A stretch of DNA of 64,000 nucleotides from Actinoplanes lutulentus. Its GTDB lineage: Bacteria > Actinomycetota > Actinomycetes > Mycobacteriales > Micromonosporaceae. Within the stretch, counting starts at the first letter, position 1. Each line of letters starts with the position of its first letter. The translations under genes were made by a program, and so were the position numbers. Shown here in pieces: positions 42,760 through 49,970 of the stretch. Under the pieces are notes generated by a model that saw nothing but the letters and a program-made list of their open reading frames with translations, did no database searches and was not told the DNA's origin. The DNA is taken from positions 62,001-126,000 of the forward strand of contig NZ_QLMJ01000007.1 in NCBI RefSeq assembly GCF_003259845.1, given 5' to 3'.

Positions 42760-44739
42760 TCAAGCGGGTCGGTGCTCGTCGACCAGCCGGGTGGCGATGT
42801 TGTTCAACGCCTGGTCGATCAACACCTGGTCGTCCGGATCGGTACGCGCGATGTCGTCCAGATTCGCGTCGAGCCACTGGCGCCACGCTGCGCGTACCCG
42901 CTCGAACTGCTCCTGACCGGCTTCGGTCAGCTCCACCTGATCACCCTCGACCCGGGCATATCCGGCCTGCTGGAGATCCTCGAAAGTGGGTTCCAGCACT
43001 TCAGGGGGCATCCGGTGCTGGCGGGCGATGGCCGGCAGCTCGGCACGGCCCTTCGCGCTCACGTGCAGATGCGTCTGTCCGATCGCCCACGCCTGTGACG
43101 GGTTGACGTCGGCGCCGGAGTCGGCCAGGACCTGGTCCATGATCGAACGGTCGCCGCGCGCCTTGCTCATGGTGTCGCTGATCTGTCGCTCCAGCTGGCC
43201 GACCCGGTCGTCCGTCGCGGGTGCTCCCAGTCCCTCGCCGACGTCGGTCGCGGCGGCCCGCGCGCTGTCCCGCAGCGGTAGTTCCTTGAGCAGCCAGGCC
43301 ACCAGGAACCCGAGCACGGCGACCGGGACCACCCAGCGGAAGACGTAGTTGATCGCGTCCGCGTACGCCGCGATGATCGGCCCGGACAGAGCCTCGTCGA
43401 GCGCGTTGAGCGCGGTCGGGCTCTGCGCCACGGCCGGCGAGACCCCGGTCGTGGTGATCGCGCCGGTCAGATCACCCTCCAGATGGCTGGAGTACAGAGT
43501 GCCGAAGATCGCCGTTCCGAACGAACTTCCCAGGGTACGGAAGAACGTCACACCCGAGGTGGCGGTACCGAGGTCGGCGTACGGCACGGTGTTCTGCACG
43601 ACGATCGTGAGCACCTGCATGGACAGGCCGATGCCGGCGCCCAGGATGAACATGTACAGCGATTCGAGCCAGGTGCTGGTGGTCGTACCCATTGTCGACA
43701 TGAGGTAGAGCCCGACCGTCATCACGGCGCCGCCGGCGATCGGGAACATCTTGTACCGGCCGGTGCGGCTGACCACGTTGCCGGAGAGGATCGACATGAT
43801 GAAGAGCCCGGCCACCATCGGCAGCGTCCGTACGCCGGATCCGGTGGCCGTCACCCCGTCGACGTACTGCAGATAGGTGGGCAGGAACGTCATCGCCCCG
43901 AGCATCGCGAACCCGACGATGAAGCTGAGCGTCGAGCAGACCGAGAAGACCGAGTTGCGGAACAGCCGCATCGGCAGCATCGGCTCCCTCGCCCGCATCT
44001 CGACGACGACGAACGCGGCGAACAGGGCTATCGAGCCGGCGAACATGCCGATGATCGTGGGGGAGCTCCAGGCGTACTCGCTGCCACCCCACTCCAGCGC
44101 CAGGATCATCGTGGTCGCTGCGGCCGCGATCAGGCCGATGCCGGCGTAATCGATGACCGGCTTGCCCCCCGCCTTGATCGACGGGATGGCCTTGGCCGCC
44201 ATCGCGATCACGATGATCGCGATCGGCACGTTGATGTAGAACGCCCAGCGCCAGCTCAGATGGTCGGTGAACAACCCGCCCAGGGTGGGCCCGACCACCG
44301 TGGTGACGCCGAAGACCGCGCCGAGCGCGCCCTGATACTTGCCGCGTTCGCGCAGCGGGATGACGTCGGCGATCAGCGCCATCGCGGTCACCATCAGGCC
44401 GCCGGCGCCGATGCCCTGGATCGCGCGGGCGCCCACCAGCATCAGCATGTCCTGCACCAGACCGCAGAGCGCCGAGCCGGCCACGAAGATCACCGCGCTG
44501 ATCTGGAAGACCAGTTTGCGGCCGAAGAGGTCACCGAACTTGCCGGCCAGCACCGTCGCGATCGTCTCGGCCAGCAGGTACGCCGTGACGACCCAGGACA
44601 TGTGCCCGGCACCGCCGAGGTCCGCCACGATCGTCGGCAGCGCGGTGGACACGATCGTCTGGTCGAGGGCTGCCAGCAGCATCCCGAGCAGGATCGCGAC
44701 GAAGACGACATTGACCTGTCGGCGGCTCAGGACGGGCAT
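42760..44739 (-). CDS. DHA2-type MFS drug exporter with C-terminal MarR-like winged-helix domain
   Basis: 659 residues. The first 490 form a 14-segment MFS exporter: LDQTIVSTALPTIVADL (motif D1), GKFGDLFGRK (motif A) and GPTLGGLF (antiporter motif C). A tail of about 168 residues follows the last membrane segment. It contains a short coiled coil, then a helical block leading to PPEVLEPTFEDLQQAGYARV and GDQVELTEAGQEQFERV, the recognition-helix and wing pattern of MarR-type regulators. Even segment count places the tail in the cytoplasm. The ATG is the first possible start; the open frame upstream lacks a start. It is divergent from the SDR gene across a palindromic promoter. Confidence 0.88.
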   Translation of the reverse strand: MPVLSRRQVNVVFVAILLGMLLAALDQTIVSTALPTIVADLGGAGHMSWVVTAYLLAETIATVLAGKFGDLFGRKLVFQISAVIFVAGSALCGLVQDMLMLVGARAIQGIGAGGLMVTAMALIADVIPLRERGKYQGALGAVFGVTTVVGPTLGGLFTDHLSWRWAFYINVPIAIIVIAMAAKAIPSIKAGGKPVIDYAGIGLIAAAATTMILALEWGGSEYAWSSPTIIGMFAGSIALFAAFVVVEMRAREPMLPMRLFRNSVFSVCSTLSFIVGFAMLGAMTFLPTYLQYVDGVTATGSGVRTLPMVAGLFIMSILSGNVVSRTGRYKMFPIAGGAVMTVGLYLMSTMGTTTSTWLESLYMFILGAGIGLSMQVLTIVVQNTVPYADLGTATSGVTFFRTLGSSFGTAIFGTLYSSHLEGDLTGAITTTGVSPAVAQSPTALNALDEALSGPIIAAYADAINYVFRWVVPVAVLGFLVAWLLKELPLRDSARAAATDVGEGLGAPATDDRVGQLERQISDTMSKARGDRSIMDQVLADSGADVNPSQAWAIGQTHLHVSAKGRAELPAIARQHRMPPEVLEPTFEDLQQAGYARVEGDQVELTEAGQEQFERVRAAWRQWLDANLDDIARTDPDDQVLIDQALNNIATRLVDEHRPA

Positions 44740-44779
44740 TTCTTGATCGTCGCCCGCTGACCGATCTCCCGGGGCGTGA

Positions 44780-44830
44780 TTGGCGAATCCCGGGGACCTC
44801 TCGGCGAATCCCGGGTTCTCTTGGCGAAAG
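44780..44830. repeat. Three direct repeats with helical phasing
   Basis: GGCGAA occurs at 44782, 44803 and 44823, within two longer copies sharing GGCGAATCCCGGG and a third, shorter TTGGCGAAAG. The 20-21 base spacing is two turns of the helix. They lie between the exporter start and the palindrome and may be activator or repressor sites. Confidence 0.6.
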
Positions 44831-44833
44831 CAC

Positions 44834-44856
44834 CGAAGTAAACTAAGTTGACTTCG
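44834..44856. promoter_or_regulatory. 23-bp palindromic operator in the exporter/SDR divergent promoter
   Basis: CGAAGT-N-AACT-N-AGTT-N-ACTTCG. Every arm base is matched; only the centre and one flanking pair are free. TTGACT overlaps the right half and could be the -35 for the SDR gene. The shape is that of MarR or TetR sites. Confidence 0.75.
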
Positions 44857-44896
44857 ACGTTTTTGCAGGTCAGCCTTGTATCGAGAGGAATCGAAG

Positions 44897-45895
44897 ATGT
44901 CGCTTGGCGCTTCCAGCACGGTGGGTGAGTGGCTCGACCACGCGGAGGGCGGCCCCGCCATCCGGGCGCTTCTCGGCCAGGGCGGTGACTTCGACGAGTC
45001 CCGCCTCGCCCCGGCCCGCGGCCTGCCGTTGCAGCAGCTGGTCGCCATGAGCCAGGGCCAGATCCCGCAGGAGGCCGTCGACCACCTGGTCCTGTCGGTC
45101 AACGGCGGCGTCGCACCCACCGACGACGGCGGTTCCGGCTGGCGCGAGAAGATCACGCCGGGCCGCTTCGACGGCAAGACCGTGATCGTCACCGGCGCCG
45201 CCTCCGGCATCGGCCGGGCCACCGCGTCCCGCATCGTCCGCGAGGGCGGCCGGGTCGTGGCCGTCGACATCAGCTCCCAGGGTCTGACCGACCTCGCTGC
45301 CGGTCTGGGCTCGTCGGTCATCCCGGTGACCGCCGACATCACCAAGGCCGACGACGTGGCCCGCATCATCGAGGCCGCCGGCGACCGCATCGACGGCCTC
45401 GCCAACGTGGCCGGCGTGGTCGACGACTTCACCCCGATCCACGAGACCGCCGACGCCGTCTGGGAGCGCGTCTTCGCCGTGAACGTCGACGGCGTCTTCA
45501 AACTGACCCGCGCCGTCGCCCCGTCGATGCTGGCGGCGAAGAACGGCTCGATCGTCAACGTGGCCTCCGAAGCGGCCCTGCGCGGCAACGCGGCCGGCGT
45601 CGCCTACACGGCGTCGAAGCACGCGGTCGTCGGCATCACGAAGAACACCGCCTTCATGTACGGCCCGGAGGGCATCCGCGTCAACGCGGTAGCCCCGGGC
45701 GGCGTGGCAACCGGCATGGTCCCGCGCAACCAGTCCGAGTACGGCCTGGCCCGCACCGGCCCGCACCTGCGCACCATCCCCCCGGTCGCGCTGGCCGAGC
45801 ACCTGGCCGCCTCGATCACGTTCCTGCTGAGCGACGACGGAGTAAACCTGAACGGCGTAATCCTCCCCTCCGACGGAGGCTGGTCAGTCCAGTAA
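44897..45895 (+). CDS. Short-chain dehydrogenase/reductase with N-terminal extension
   Basis: 332 residues. The Rossmann core from about residue 95 has the cofactor site VTGAASGIGRATA, an Asp in VVAVDIS after beta-2 (NAD preference), NVAGVVDD, and the catalytic Ser in NVASEAAL, Tyr and Lys in YTASKHAVV. The end LSDDGVNLNGVILPSDGGWSVQ is typical. About 90 residues precede the core, including VGEWLDHAEGGPAIRALLGQ, a small helical module also seen attached to some hydrolases. AGAGGA precedes the ATG. Its divergence from a drug exporter suggests it modifies or detoxifies an exported compound. Confidence 0.9.
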   Translation: MSLGASSTVGEWLDHAEGGPAIRALLGQGGDFDESRLAPARGLPLQQLVAMSQGQIPQEAVDHLVLSVNGGVAPTDDGGSGWREKITPGRFDGKTVIVTGAASGIGRATASRIVREGGRVVAVDISSQGLTDLAAGLGSSVIPVTADITKADDVARIIEAAGDRIDGLANVAGVVDDFTPIHETADAVWERVFAVNVDGVFKLTRAVAPSMLAAKNGSIVNVASEAALRGNAAGVAYTASKHAVVGITKNTAFMYGPEGIRVNAVAPGGVATGMVPRNQSEYGLARTGPHLRTIPPVALAEHLAASITFLLSDDGVNLNGVILPSDGGWSVQ

Positions 45896-45970
45896 CAAGC
45901 CCGACGGGGGCTACCCAGCCAAGCAACAGCCCCCACTGCCTCCAGCCAGCCCCAAGCGGCAGCCCCGACA

Positions 45971-46023
45971 GGGGCACACCGTGCGCTCCCATCAAGGCTT
46001 GACGAGAGCCCACGGTGTGCCCC
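45971..46023. terminator. Long hairpin downstream of the SDR gene
   Basis: GGGGCACACCGTG (45971-45983) pairs perfectly with CACGGTGTGCCCC (46011-46023). It lies 75 bases after the SDR stop. There is no U-tract; it may be a terminator or part of the repeat family. Confidence 0.55.
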
Positions 46024-46042
46024 CGTTCTCGCTGGACCATCC

Positions 46043-46147
46043 GCGTGTCGATTTCGGGTGCGATTCGCACCTCAAACCCACACACAACGCGGAAGCCATC
46101 CGTGTGTGTCGACTTCAGGTGTAATCCGGACCCGAAGTCGACACGCG
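46043..46147. repeat. REP-like palindromic element, first locus
   Basis: 46043-46075 reads GCGTGTCGATTTCGGG then a hairpin GGTGCGA-T-TCGCACC (46057-46071). An inverted partner follows: GTGTCGACTTC (46106-46116) pairs with GAAGTCGACAC (46134-46144). The 33-base core is found again at 61436-61468 with one difference. Confidence 0.75.
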
Positions 46148-46325
46148 AAGCCGCAAGCACCCTCCGCACCGGCTGCAAGTCATCCGGGTCGCGTTGTCTG
46201 GCGAGCGGCGGTACCGGTAGGCGCCTCAGTGATCAACGCCGGCCACATGAGGGCGGAATCGAGGGCACACGGTGGGCCCGAGACACGTGGACAGAACCAC
46301 ACGATCGCCCGAACCGGCATGGACC

Positions 46326-46402
46326 AGGTCGCACAATGTCCCTCCGTGCGACCTCATCACGGCCAGGGCAGGGATGTGGGCACACGTTGCGGTTATGTGC
46401 GA
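46326..46402. repeat. GTGCGACC repeat element with 9-bp inverted repeat
   Basis: AGGTCGCAC (46326-46334) pairs with GTGCGACCT (46346-46354). The stretch from 46346 to 46402 (GTGCGA ... TCATC ... CCAGGGC ... GTGCGACC) has a related copy at 61326-61384. Confidence 0.55.
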
Positions 46403-46611
46403 CCCCAGCCACCCTTCCCGCGCCGAAACCCCGCCGAAGGCCGCCGGGAAGGGCGGCCAGCGCACACGTTGAACCTCCGCGTGCGCTGGCTGCCGTCATG
46501 GGGGCAGCCAGCGCACGCAGTTCGTGATCGCGTGCGCTCACCGCCGATCGCGTGCGTTCACCGCCCCTCCCGAGCACCAACCACGCCCGCGGTCACCCAC
46601 AAACCCGCCGG

Positions 46612-46855
46612 CACGACCCCGAGCGCGAGCCGGCCGCGCCCCGGCCAGCGCTCCGGGTCGTCCACAGGCCGCTGACACGACCACAAGCACAAGCCGGCCC
46701 CAACCGGCTCGCGCTCACGGTCGCCCGCAGGCCACTTTCACGACCACAAGCACAAGCCGGCCCTGACCGGCTCGCGCTCACGGTCGTCTACAAGCCGCTG
46801 ACACGACCACAAGCACAAGCCGGAGTCCGACCGGCTCGTGCTTACGGTCGTCAGG
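46612..46855. repeat. 63-bp tandem repeat, each unit forming a hairpin
   Basis: CACGACCACAAGCACAAGCC starts units at 46676, 46739 and 46802, exactly 63 bases apart; a degenerate unit starts at 46612. Within each unit the left half pairs with the right half (CCGG-CTCG-GCTC-CGGTCG) around a 6-7 base loop. The remaining mismatches become G-U pairs on minus-strand RNA, which would be the 3' end of the TetR transcript. Confidence 0.75.
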
Positions 46856-46883
46856 CATACCCGGGCCACCGACCCCGGAAGCA

Positions 46884-47013
46884 CCACCGAGCAGACGTCG
46901 GCCGAACGCCGCCGGACAGACCCCCGGCTGAACGCCGCCGAACAGACTCCGGCTGAGCATCACCGAGCAGACTCCAGCTGAGCACCACCGGACAAACTCC
47001 GGCCGGACACCGC
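46884..47013. repeat. 25-bp tandem repeat, five units
   Basis: Units begin with CCGAGCAGAC-like cores at 46887, 46912, 46938, 46963 and 46988, giving a period of 25-26 bases. Consensus is about CCGARCAGACTCCGGCTGAR. It lies immediately downstream of the TetR stop codon. Confidence 0.65.
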
Positions 47014-47047
47014 CGCAAACCCCTATAACTCGGACCGGCGAGCCCGC

Positions 47048-47596
47048 TCAGGCCGATGGCGTCAGGATCTGCTGGAGCAGTGCCCCGTAACGAACCACCA
47101 GCTCACGAGGGTCCGCCGCCACCAGCACCTCATCACCCACCACCCAGAGCGCGTACAGCAACCCGCCGATCACCGCCGCGGCCAAACGGGCACGGATGTC
47201 GGCGTCCGGGCCGACCAGCCGGGATCGCAGTGGGCCCACGAACGTCTTCTCGTGGATGTCCTGCAGGCGGGACTTGATCTGGGCCTCGTTGCTGCCTCGG
47301 ACCAGCGCCAAGTACACGCCGCGGATGTCGTCGTCGGCCAGCAGGCGTTCGATGAAGCGTTCGCCCAGCTGTTCGGGCGGCACGTTCAGCAGTGGCTCGT
47401 CGTCGATCGTCAGGTGCATGGTCTCCAGGAACAGCAGTTCCTTCGTACCGAAGTGCCGGATCACCAAGGCTGGGTTGCTGCTGGCGAGGGCGGCGATGTC
47501 GCGCACCGAGGTTCGGGCGAAACCACGTTCCCGGAACAGGCGGGTCGCCGCCGTTCGGATCTCCTCGCGGGTTGCTTCCCCGGTCCGTCTGACCAT
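47048..47596 (-). CDS. TetR/AcrR family transcriptional regulator
   Basis: 182 residues. The N-terminal helix-turn-helix reads EEIRTAATRLFRERGFARTSVRDIAALASSNPALVIRHFGTKELLF, a standard TetR motif. The C-terminal ligand domain has AAAVIGGLLYALWVVGDE. The ATG at 47596 was chosen; a GTG at 47617 is possible and would place the start inside the palindrome. It may control itself through the repeat at 47623-47640, or the nearby exporter, whose operator differs in sequence. Confidence 0.9.
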   Translation of the reverse strand: MVRRTGEATREEIRTAATRLFRERGFARTSVRDIAALASSNPALVIRHFGTKELLFLETMHLTIDDEPLLNVPPEQLGERFIERLLADDDIRGVYLALVRGSNEAQIKSRLQDIHEKTFVGPLRSRLVGPDADIRARLAAAVIGGLLYALWVVGDEVLVAADPRELVVRYGALLQQILTPSA

Positions 47597-47622
47597 CTTC
47601 AGATCGTAAGCGGTCACCCGCC

Positions 47623-47640
47623 TTGGCCCTTCAAGGCCAA
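47623..47640. promoter_or_regulatory. Palindrome TTGGCC-6-GGCCAA near the TetR start
   Basis: TTGGCC (47623-47628) and GGCCAA (47635-47640) flank CTTCAA. It sits 27 bases upstream of the chosen TetR ATG, a usual autoregulation position, and also upstream of the divergent secreted-protein gene. Confidence 0.5.
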
Positions 47641-47721
47641 CCCCTTGGGTACGCGAGAAAGGCTCGGATTAGCCGTGCTCAGCTGTCCGGGTCATGACCA
47701 ACGAAACGGGAAAGGTACGAC

Positions 47722-48414
47722 ATGAGTAAGGCGACACGGAGTCTGACCATCGCCGGTCTCGGCGTCCTGGCGGGTGCGACGTTCGGGGCCGGTCCCGCCC
47801 TGGCATCGCCCGGGAACCCGCCGCCGGACGCCCCACCGAGCGTCGCCGGCCACTACGAGACCAAGGTGGCCTGCGAGGCGATCAGCAGGCTCGGCTCCCG
47901 CCTCGAGTTCTGGGACCAGCACGAGTGTGAACAACAGTTCGCGGGCGCACGGAAGCTGTATGTCCTGTACGTCGAATACGAGAGCGGCGCACCCGCATGG
48001 CAGGGCGGCCCTGCCGGACCAGGAACACCGGGTGACCAAGGCCCAGGCCAAGGCCCAGGCCCGCTGCCGGGCGGACCAGCCCCAGTGCCGGGCACGCCAG
48101 AAACACCGGCTCCGGAACCCACCGACACCCCAGCCCCGACCGAAACCGCCGCACCGGCAGCGACCGAAACCCCGGCCGTAACCGAAACCCCGGCGACTAC
48201 GGAAACCCCGGCAACAACCGACACCCCGCCGGCAACAGAGACTCCGGCGGCAACGGAAACCCCGGCGGCTACTGAAACCCCGGCCGCCACCGACACTCCA
48301 GCAGTAACGGAAACCCCGGCCGCCACGGAAACCCCAGCAGAAACGGAAGCCCCAGCCACTGAGACTCCGGCAGCAACCGAAACCCCCGCCGACCTCGGCA
48401 TCACCATCGAATAA
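47722..48414 (+). CDS. Secreted protein with Thr/Pro/Ala repeat tail
   Basis: 230 residues. A signal peptide (LTIAGLGVLAGATFGAGPALA) is followed by a small domain of about 65 residues with two cysteines (KVACEAISRLG, HECEQQF). A Gly/Pro linker and a tail of about 110 residues made of ETPA-type repeats (ATETPA, AVTETPA, ATTDTPA) come next. There is no membrane anchor or LPxTG motif after the repeats, so it is probably released or held by the wall non-covalently. Such tails are often O-glycosylated in actinobacteria. GGAAAGG lies 6 bases before the ATG. The function is unknown. Confidence 0.85.
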   Translation: MSKATRSLTIAGLGVLAGATFGAGPALASPGNPPPDAPPSVAGHYETKVACEAISRLGSRLEFWDQHECEQQFAGARKLYVLYVEYESGAPAWQGGPAGPGTPGDQGPGQGPGPLPGGPAPVPGTPETPAPEPTDTPAPTETAAPAATETPAVTETPATTETPATTDTPPATETPAATETPAATETPAATDTPAVTETPAATETPAETEAPATETPAATETPADLGITIE

Positions 48415-48426
48415 GCACGAAAAAAA

Positions 48427-48462
48427 ATCGGCGGCCGGGGAACCAAACCCCCGGCCGCCGAT
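48427..48462. terminator. Strong terminator between convergent genes
   Basis: ATCGGCGGCCGGGG (48427-48440) pairs perfectly over 14 bp with CCCCGGCCGCCGAT (48449-48462). On the minus strand the stem is followed by eight U residues, giving a classic terminator for the MoaD-like gene. The plus-strand gene can use the same stem. Confidence 0.93.
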
Positions 48463-48482
48463 CCCATTTCAAAACTCAGTAC

Positions 48483-48779
48483 TCACCCACCGGCCATAGC
48501 CCCCACCACCATGAACGGCTCCTCCCCTTTAACCACCCGCTCCGGCAGATCAGCATCCGGCGACTCATTGGACAGATCCTCCTCACACGCGAAGAACCGC
48601 ACCAACGGCCGCCTCTTCCCGGTACGCCGATCCCGCATCGTCCCGAGCAGCATCGGATATTCCTTCTCCACCGCGTCCAGCACACTCCGCTGGGTGACCG
48701 GCGAGGAGACCGAAACCGAGACCTCCCGCTCCACCTTCGCCAGAGTCCGCAGATGCGGCGGCAGGATCACCCGGATCAC
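48483..48779 (-). CDS. MoaD/ThiS-like ubiquitin-fold protein
   Basis: 98 residues. The start VILPPHLRTLA and the end VVKGEEPFMVVGAMAGG fit the MoaD/ThiS beta-grasp fold, with the C-terminal Gly-Gly needed for adenylation and thiocarboxylation. The GTG start overlaps the stop of the BNR-repeat gene (GTGA). No moeB-like activating enzyme and no other molybdopterin or thiamin gene lies beside it. Its partner could be an activating enzyme elsewhere. The pairing with a BNR protein suggests a dedicated role rather than cofactor synthesis. Confidence 0.87.
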   Translation of the reverse strand: MIRVILPPHLRTLAKVEREVSVSVSSPVTQRSVLDAVEKEYPMLLGTMRDRRTGKRRPLVRFFACEEDLSNESPDADLPERVVKGEEPFMVVGAMAGG

Positions 48780-49891
48780 GGCAGGACCTGCACTTCCACG
48801 GACAACACCGGCGGCAGATCACGCACCAGCGCACGCCACGAATCCCCGCTGTCCGAGGAGCCGTACACCTGCCCACCGCTGGTTCCGAAGTAGATGCCGC
48901 ACTCGTCGAGCGTGTCGACGGCCATGGCGTCGCGCAGCACGTTCACATAAACGTGCTCCTGCGGCAGCCCGTTGGTCAGCGGCTCCCACGAATCCCCACC
49001 GGTCCGGCTGCGATAGACCCGCAGCTTGCCGTCCATCACATAATGCAGCGAATCGCTGGTGATCGGCACGACGTAAATCGTCTCCGGCTCGTGCGCGTGT
49101 ACCGCGATCGGGAATCCGAAGTCGGTCGGCAGATCCCCGCTGACCTCACGCCAGTTCGCACCGGCGTCATCGGTACGCATGACGTCCCAGTGCTTCTGCA
49201 TGAACAGCGTGTCCGGCCGGGACGGATGCTGCGCGAGCCGGTGCACACAATGCCCGACCTCGGCGTCCTGGTCGGCGATGCCGTCCGAGACGAGGCCCTT
49301 GTTGATCGGCAGCCAGCTGACGCCACCGTCATCGCTGCGGAACGCGCCGGCCGCCGAGATCGCCACGAAGATCCGGTCCGGGTTCACCGGGTCGAGAATG
49401 ATGGTGTGCAGGCACATGCCTCCGGCGCCGGGCTGCCATTTCGGAGCCGAGGCATGGGTACGCAGACCGGCCAGCTCAACCCACTTCTGCCCACCATCGG
49501 TCGACTTGTACAGAGCCGCGTCCTCAGCGCCGGCATAAACGACGTCGGGGTCGGTCCGGGACGGCTCGATGTGCCAGATCCGTTTGAACTCCCACGGGCG
49601 CGATGTCCCGTCGTACCAAAGATGATCTCCGACCGGGGGTTGGTAGACGAAGTCGTGGTCGACCTGGTCCCACGACTTCCCGCCGTCGTCGGACCGGTGG
49701 ATGACCTGGCCGAACCAGCCGCCGGACGCGGAGGCCCAGAGCCGGTCGGGGTTCGCGGGCGAGCCGTTCACGTGGTAGATCTCCCACCCCGGGAAATGCG
49801 GCCCGCTCACCTCCCATTTCTCCCGCTCATGATCAGATGTCAGGATAAAAGCACCTTTACGGGTGCCCACCAGCAATCGAACGCCGCTCAT
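48776..49891 (-). CDS. BNR/Asp-box repeat beta-propeller protein
   Basis: 371 residues, no signal peptide. Six Asp-box motifs occur (SDDGGKSW, STDGGQKW, SDDGGVSW, TDDAGANW, SRTGGDSW and SSDSGDSW), spaced as propeller blades. The family is related to sialidases and VPS10/YCF48 propellers, but the sialidase arginine triad was not recognised, so enzyme activity is not claimed. GGGGAG precedes the ATG. It is translationally coupled to the MoaD-like gene, and a palindrome lies in its promoter. Confidence 0.88.
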   Translation of the reverse strand: MSGVRLLVGTRKGAFILTSDHEREKWEVSGPHFPGWEIYHVNGSPANPDRLWASASGGWFGQVIHRSDDGGKSWDQVDHDFVYQPPVGDHLWYDGTSRPWEFKRIWHIEPSRTDPDVVYAGAEDAALYKSTDGGQKWVELAGLRTHASAPKWQPGAGGMCLHTIILDPVNPDRIFVAISAAGAFRSDDGGVSWLPINKGLVSDGIADQDAEVGHCVHRLAQHPSRPDTLFMQKHWDVMRTDDAGANWREVSGDLPTDFGFPIAVHAHEPETIYVVPITSDSLHYVMDGKLRVYRSRTGGDSWEPLTNGLPQEHVYVNVLRDAMAVDTLDECGIYFGTSGGQVYGSSDSGDSWRALVRDLPPVLSVEVQVLP

Positions 49892-49906
49892 GCTCGCTCC
49901 CCTCGG

Positions 49907-49924
49907 GTGTGCTGTACGACACAC
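49907..49924. promoter_or_regulatory. Imperfect palindrome upstream of the BNR-MoaD pair
   Basis: GTGTGCTGTACGACACAC reads nearly the same on both strands (14 of 18 positions) around a GTAC centre. It lies 16 bases upstream of the BNR start. Confidence 0.35.
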
Positions 49925-49970
49925 ATCCTGGCGCAAAGCCCAGCGCGTGACAGCCCGAGAATCGAACGAG

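Larger units (their letters stand above)
45896..47047. other. Repeat-rich intergenic region without genes
   Basis: 1.15 kb with no convincing coding frame; the long open frames here have no ribosome sites and simple composition. It contains, in order, a long hairpin, copies of a palindromic element, a 9-bp inverted repeat and two tandem arrays, described separately. It separates the SDR gene from the convergent TetR gene. Confidence 0.8.

Noticed and set aside
44740..45588. N-terminal extension of the MFS exporter frame
   Set aside because: It is antisense to the SDR gene and crosses the divergent promoter. The exporter aligns from the ATG at 44739.
46058..46675. Open frames of 200 residues in the repeat-rich gap
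   Set aside because: No ribosome site, repetitive low-complexity composition, and they run through palindromic repeats.
46612..47013. CRISPR array
   Set aside because: Units of 63 and 25 bases are contiguous, without unique spacers, and there are no cas genes.
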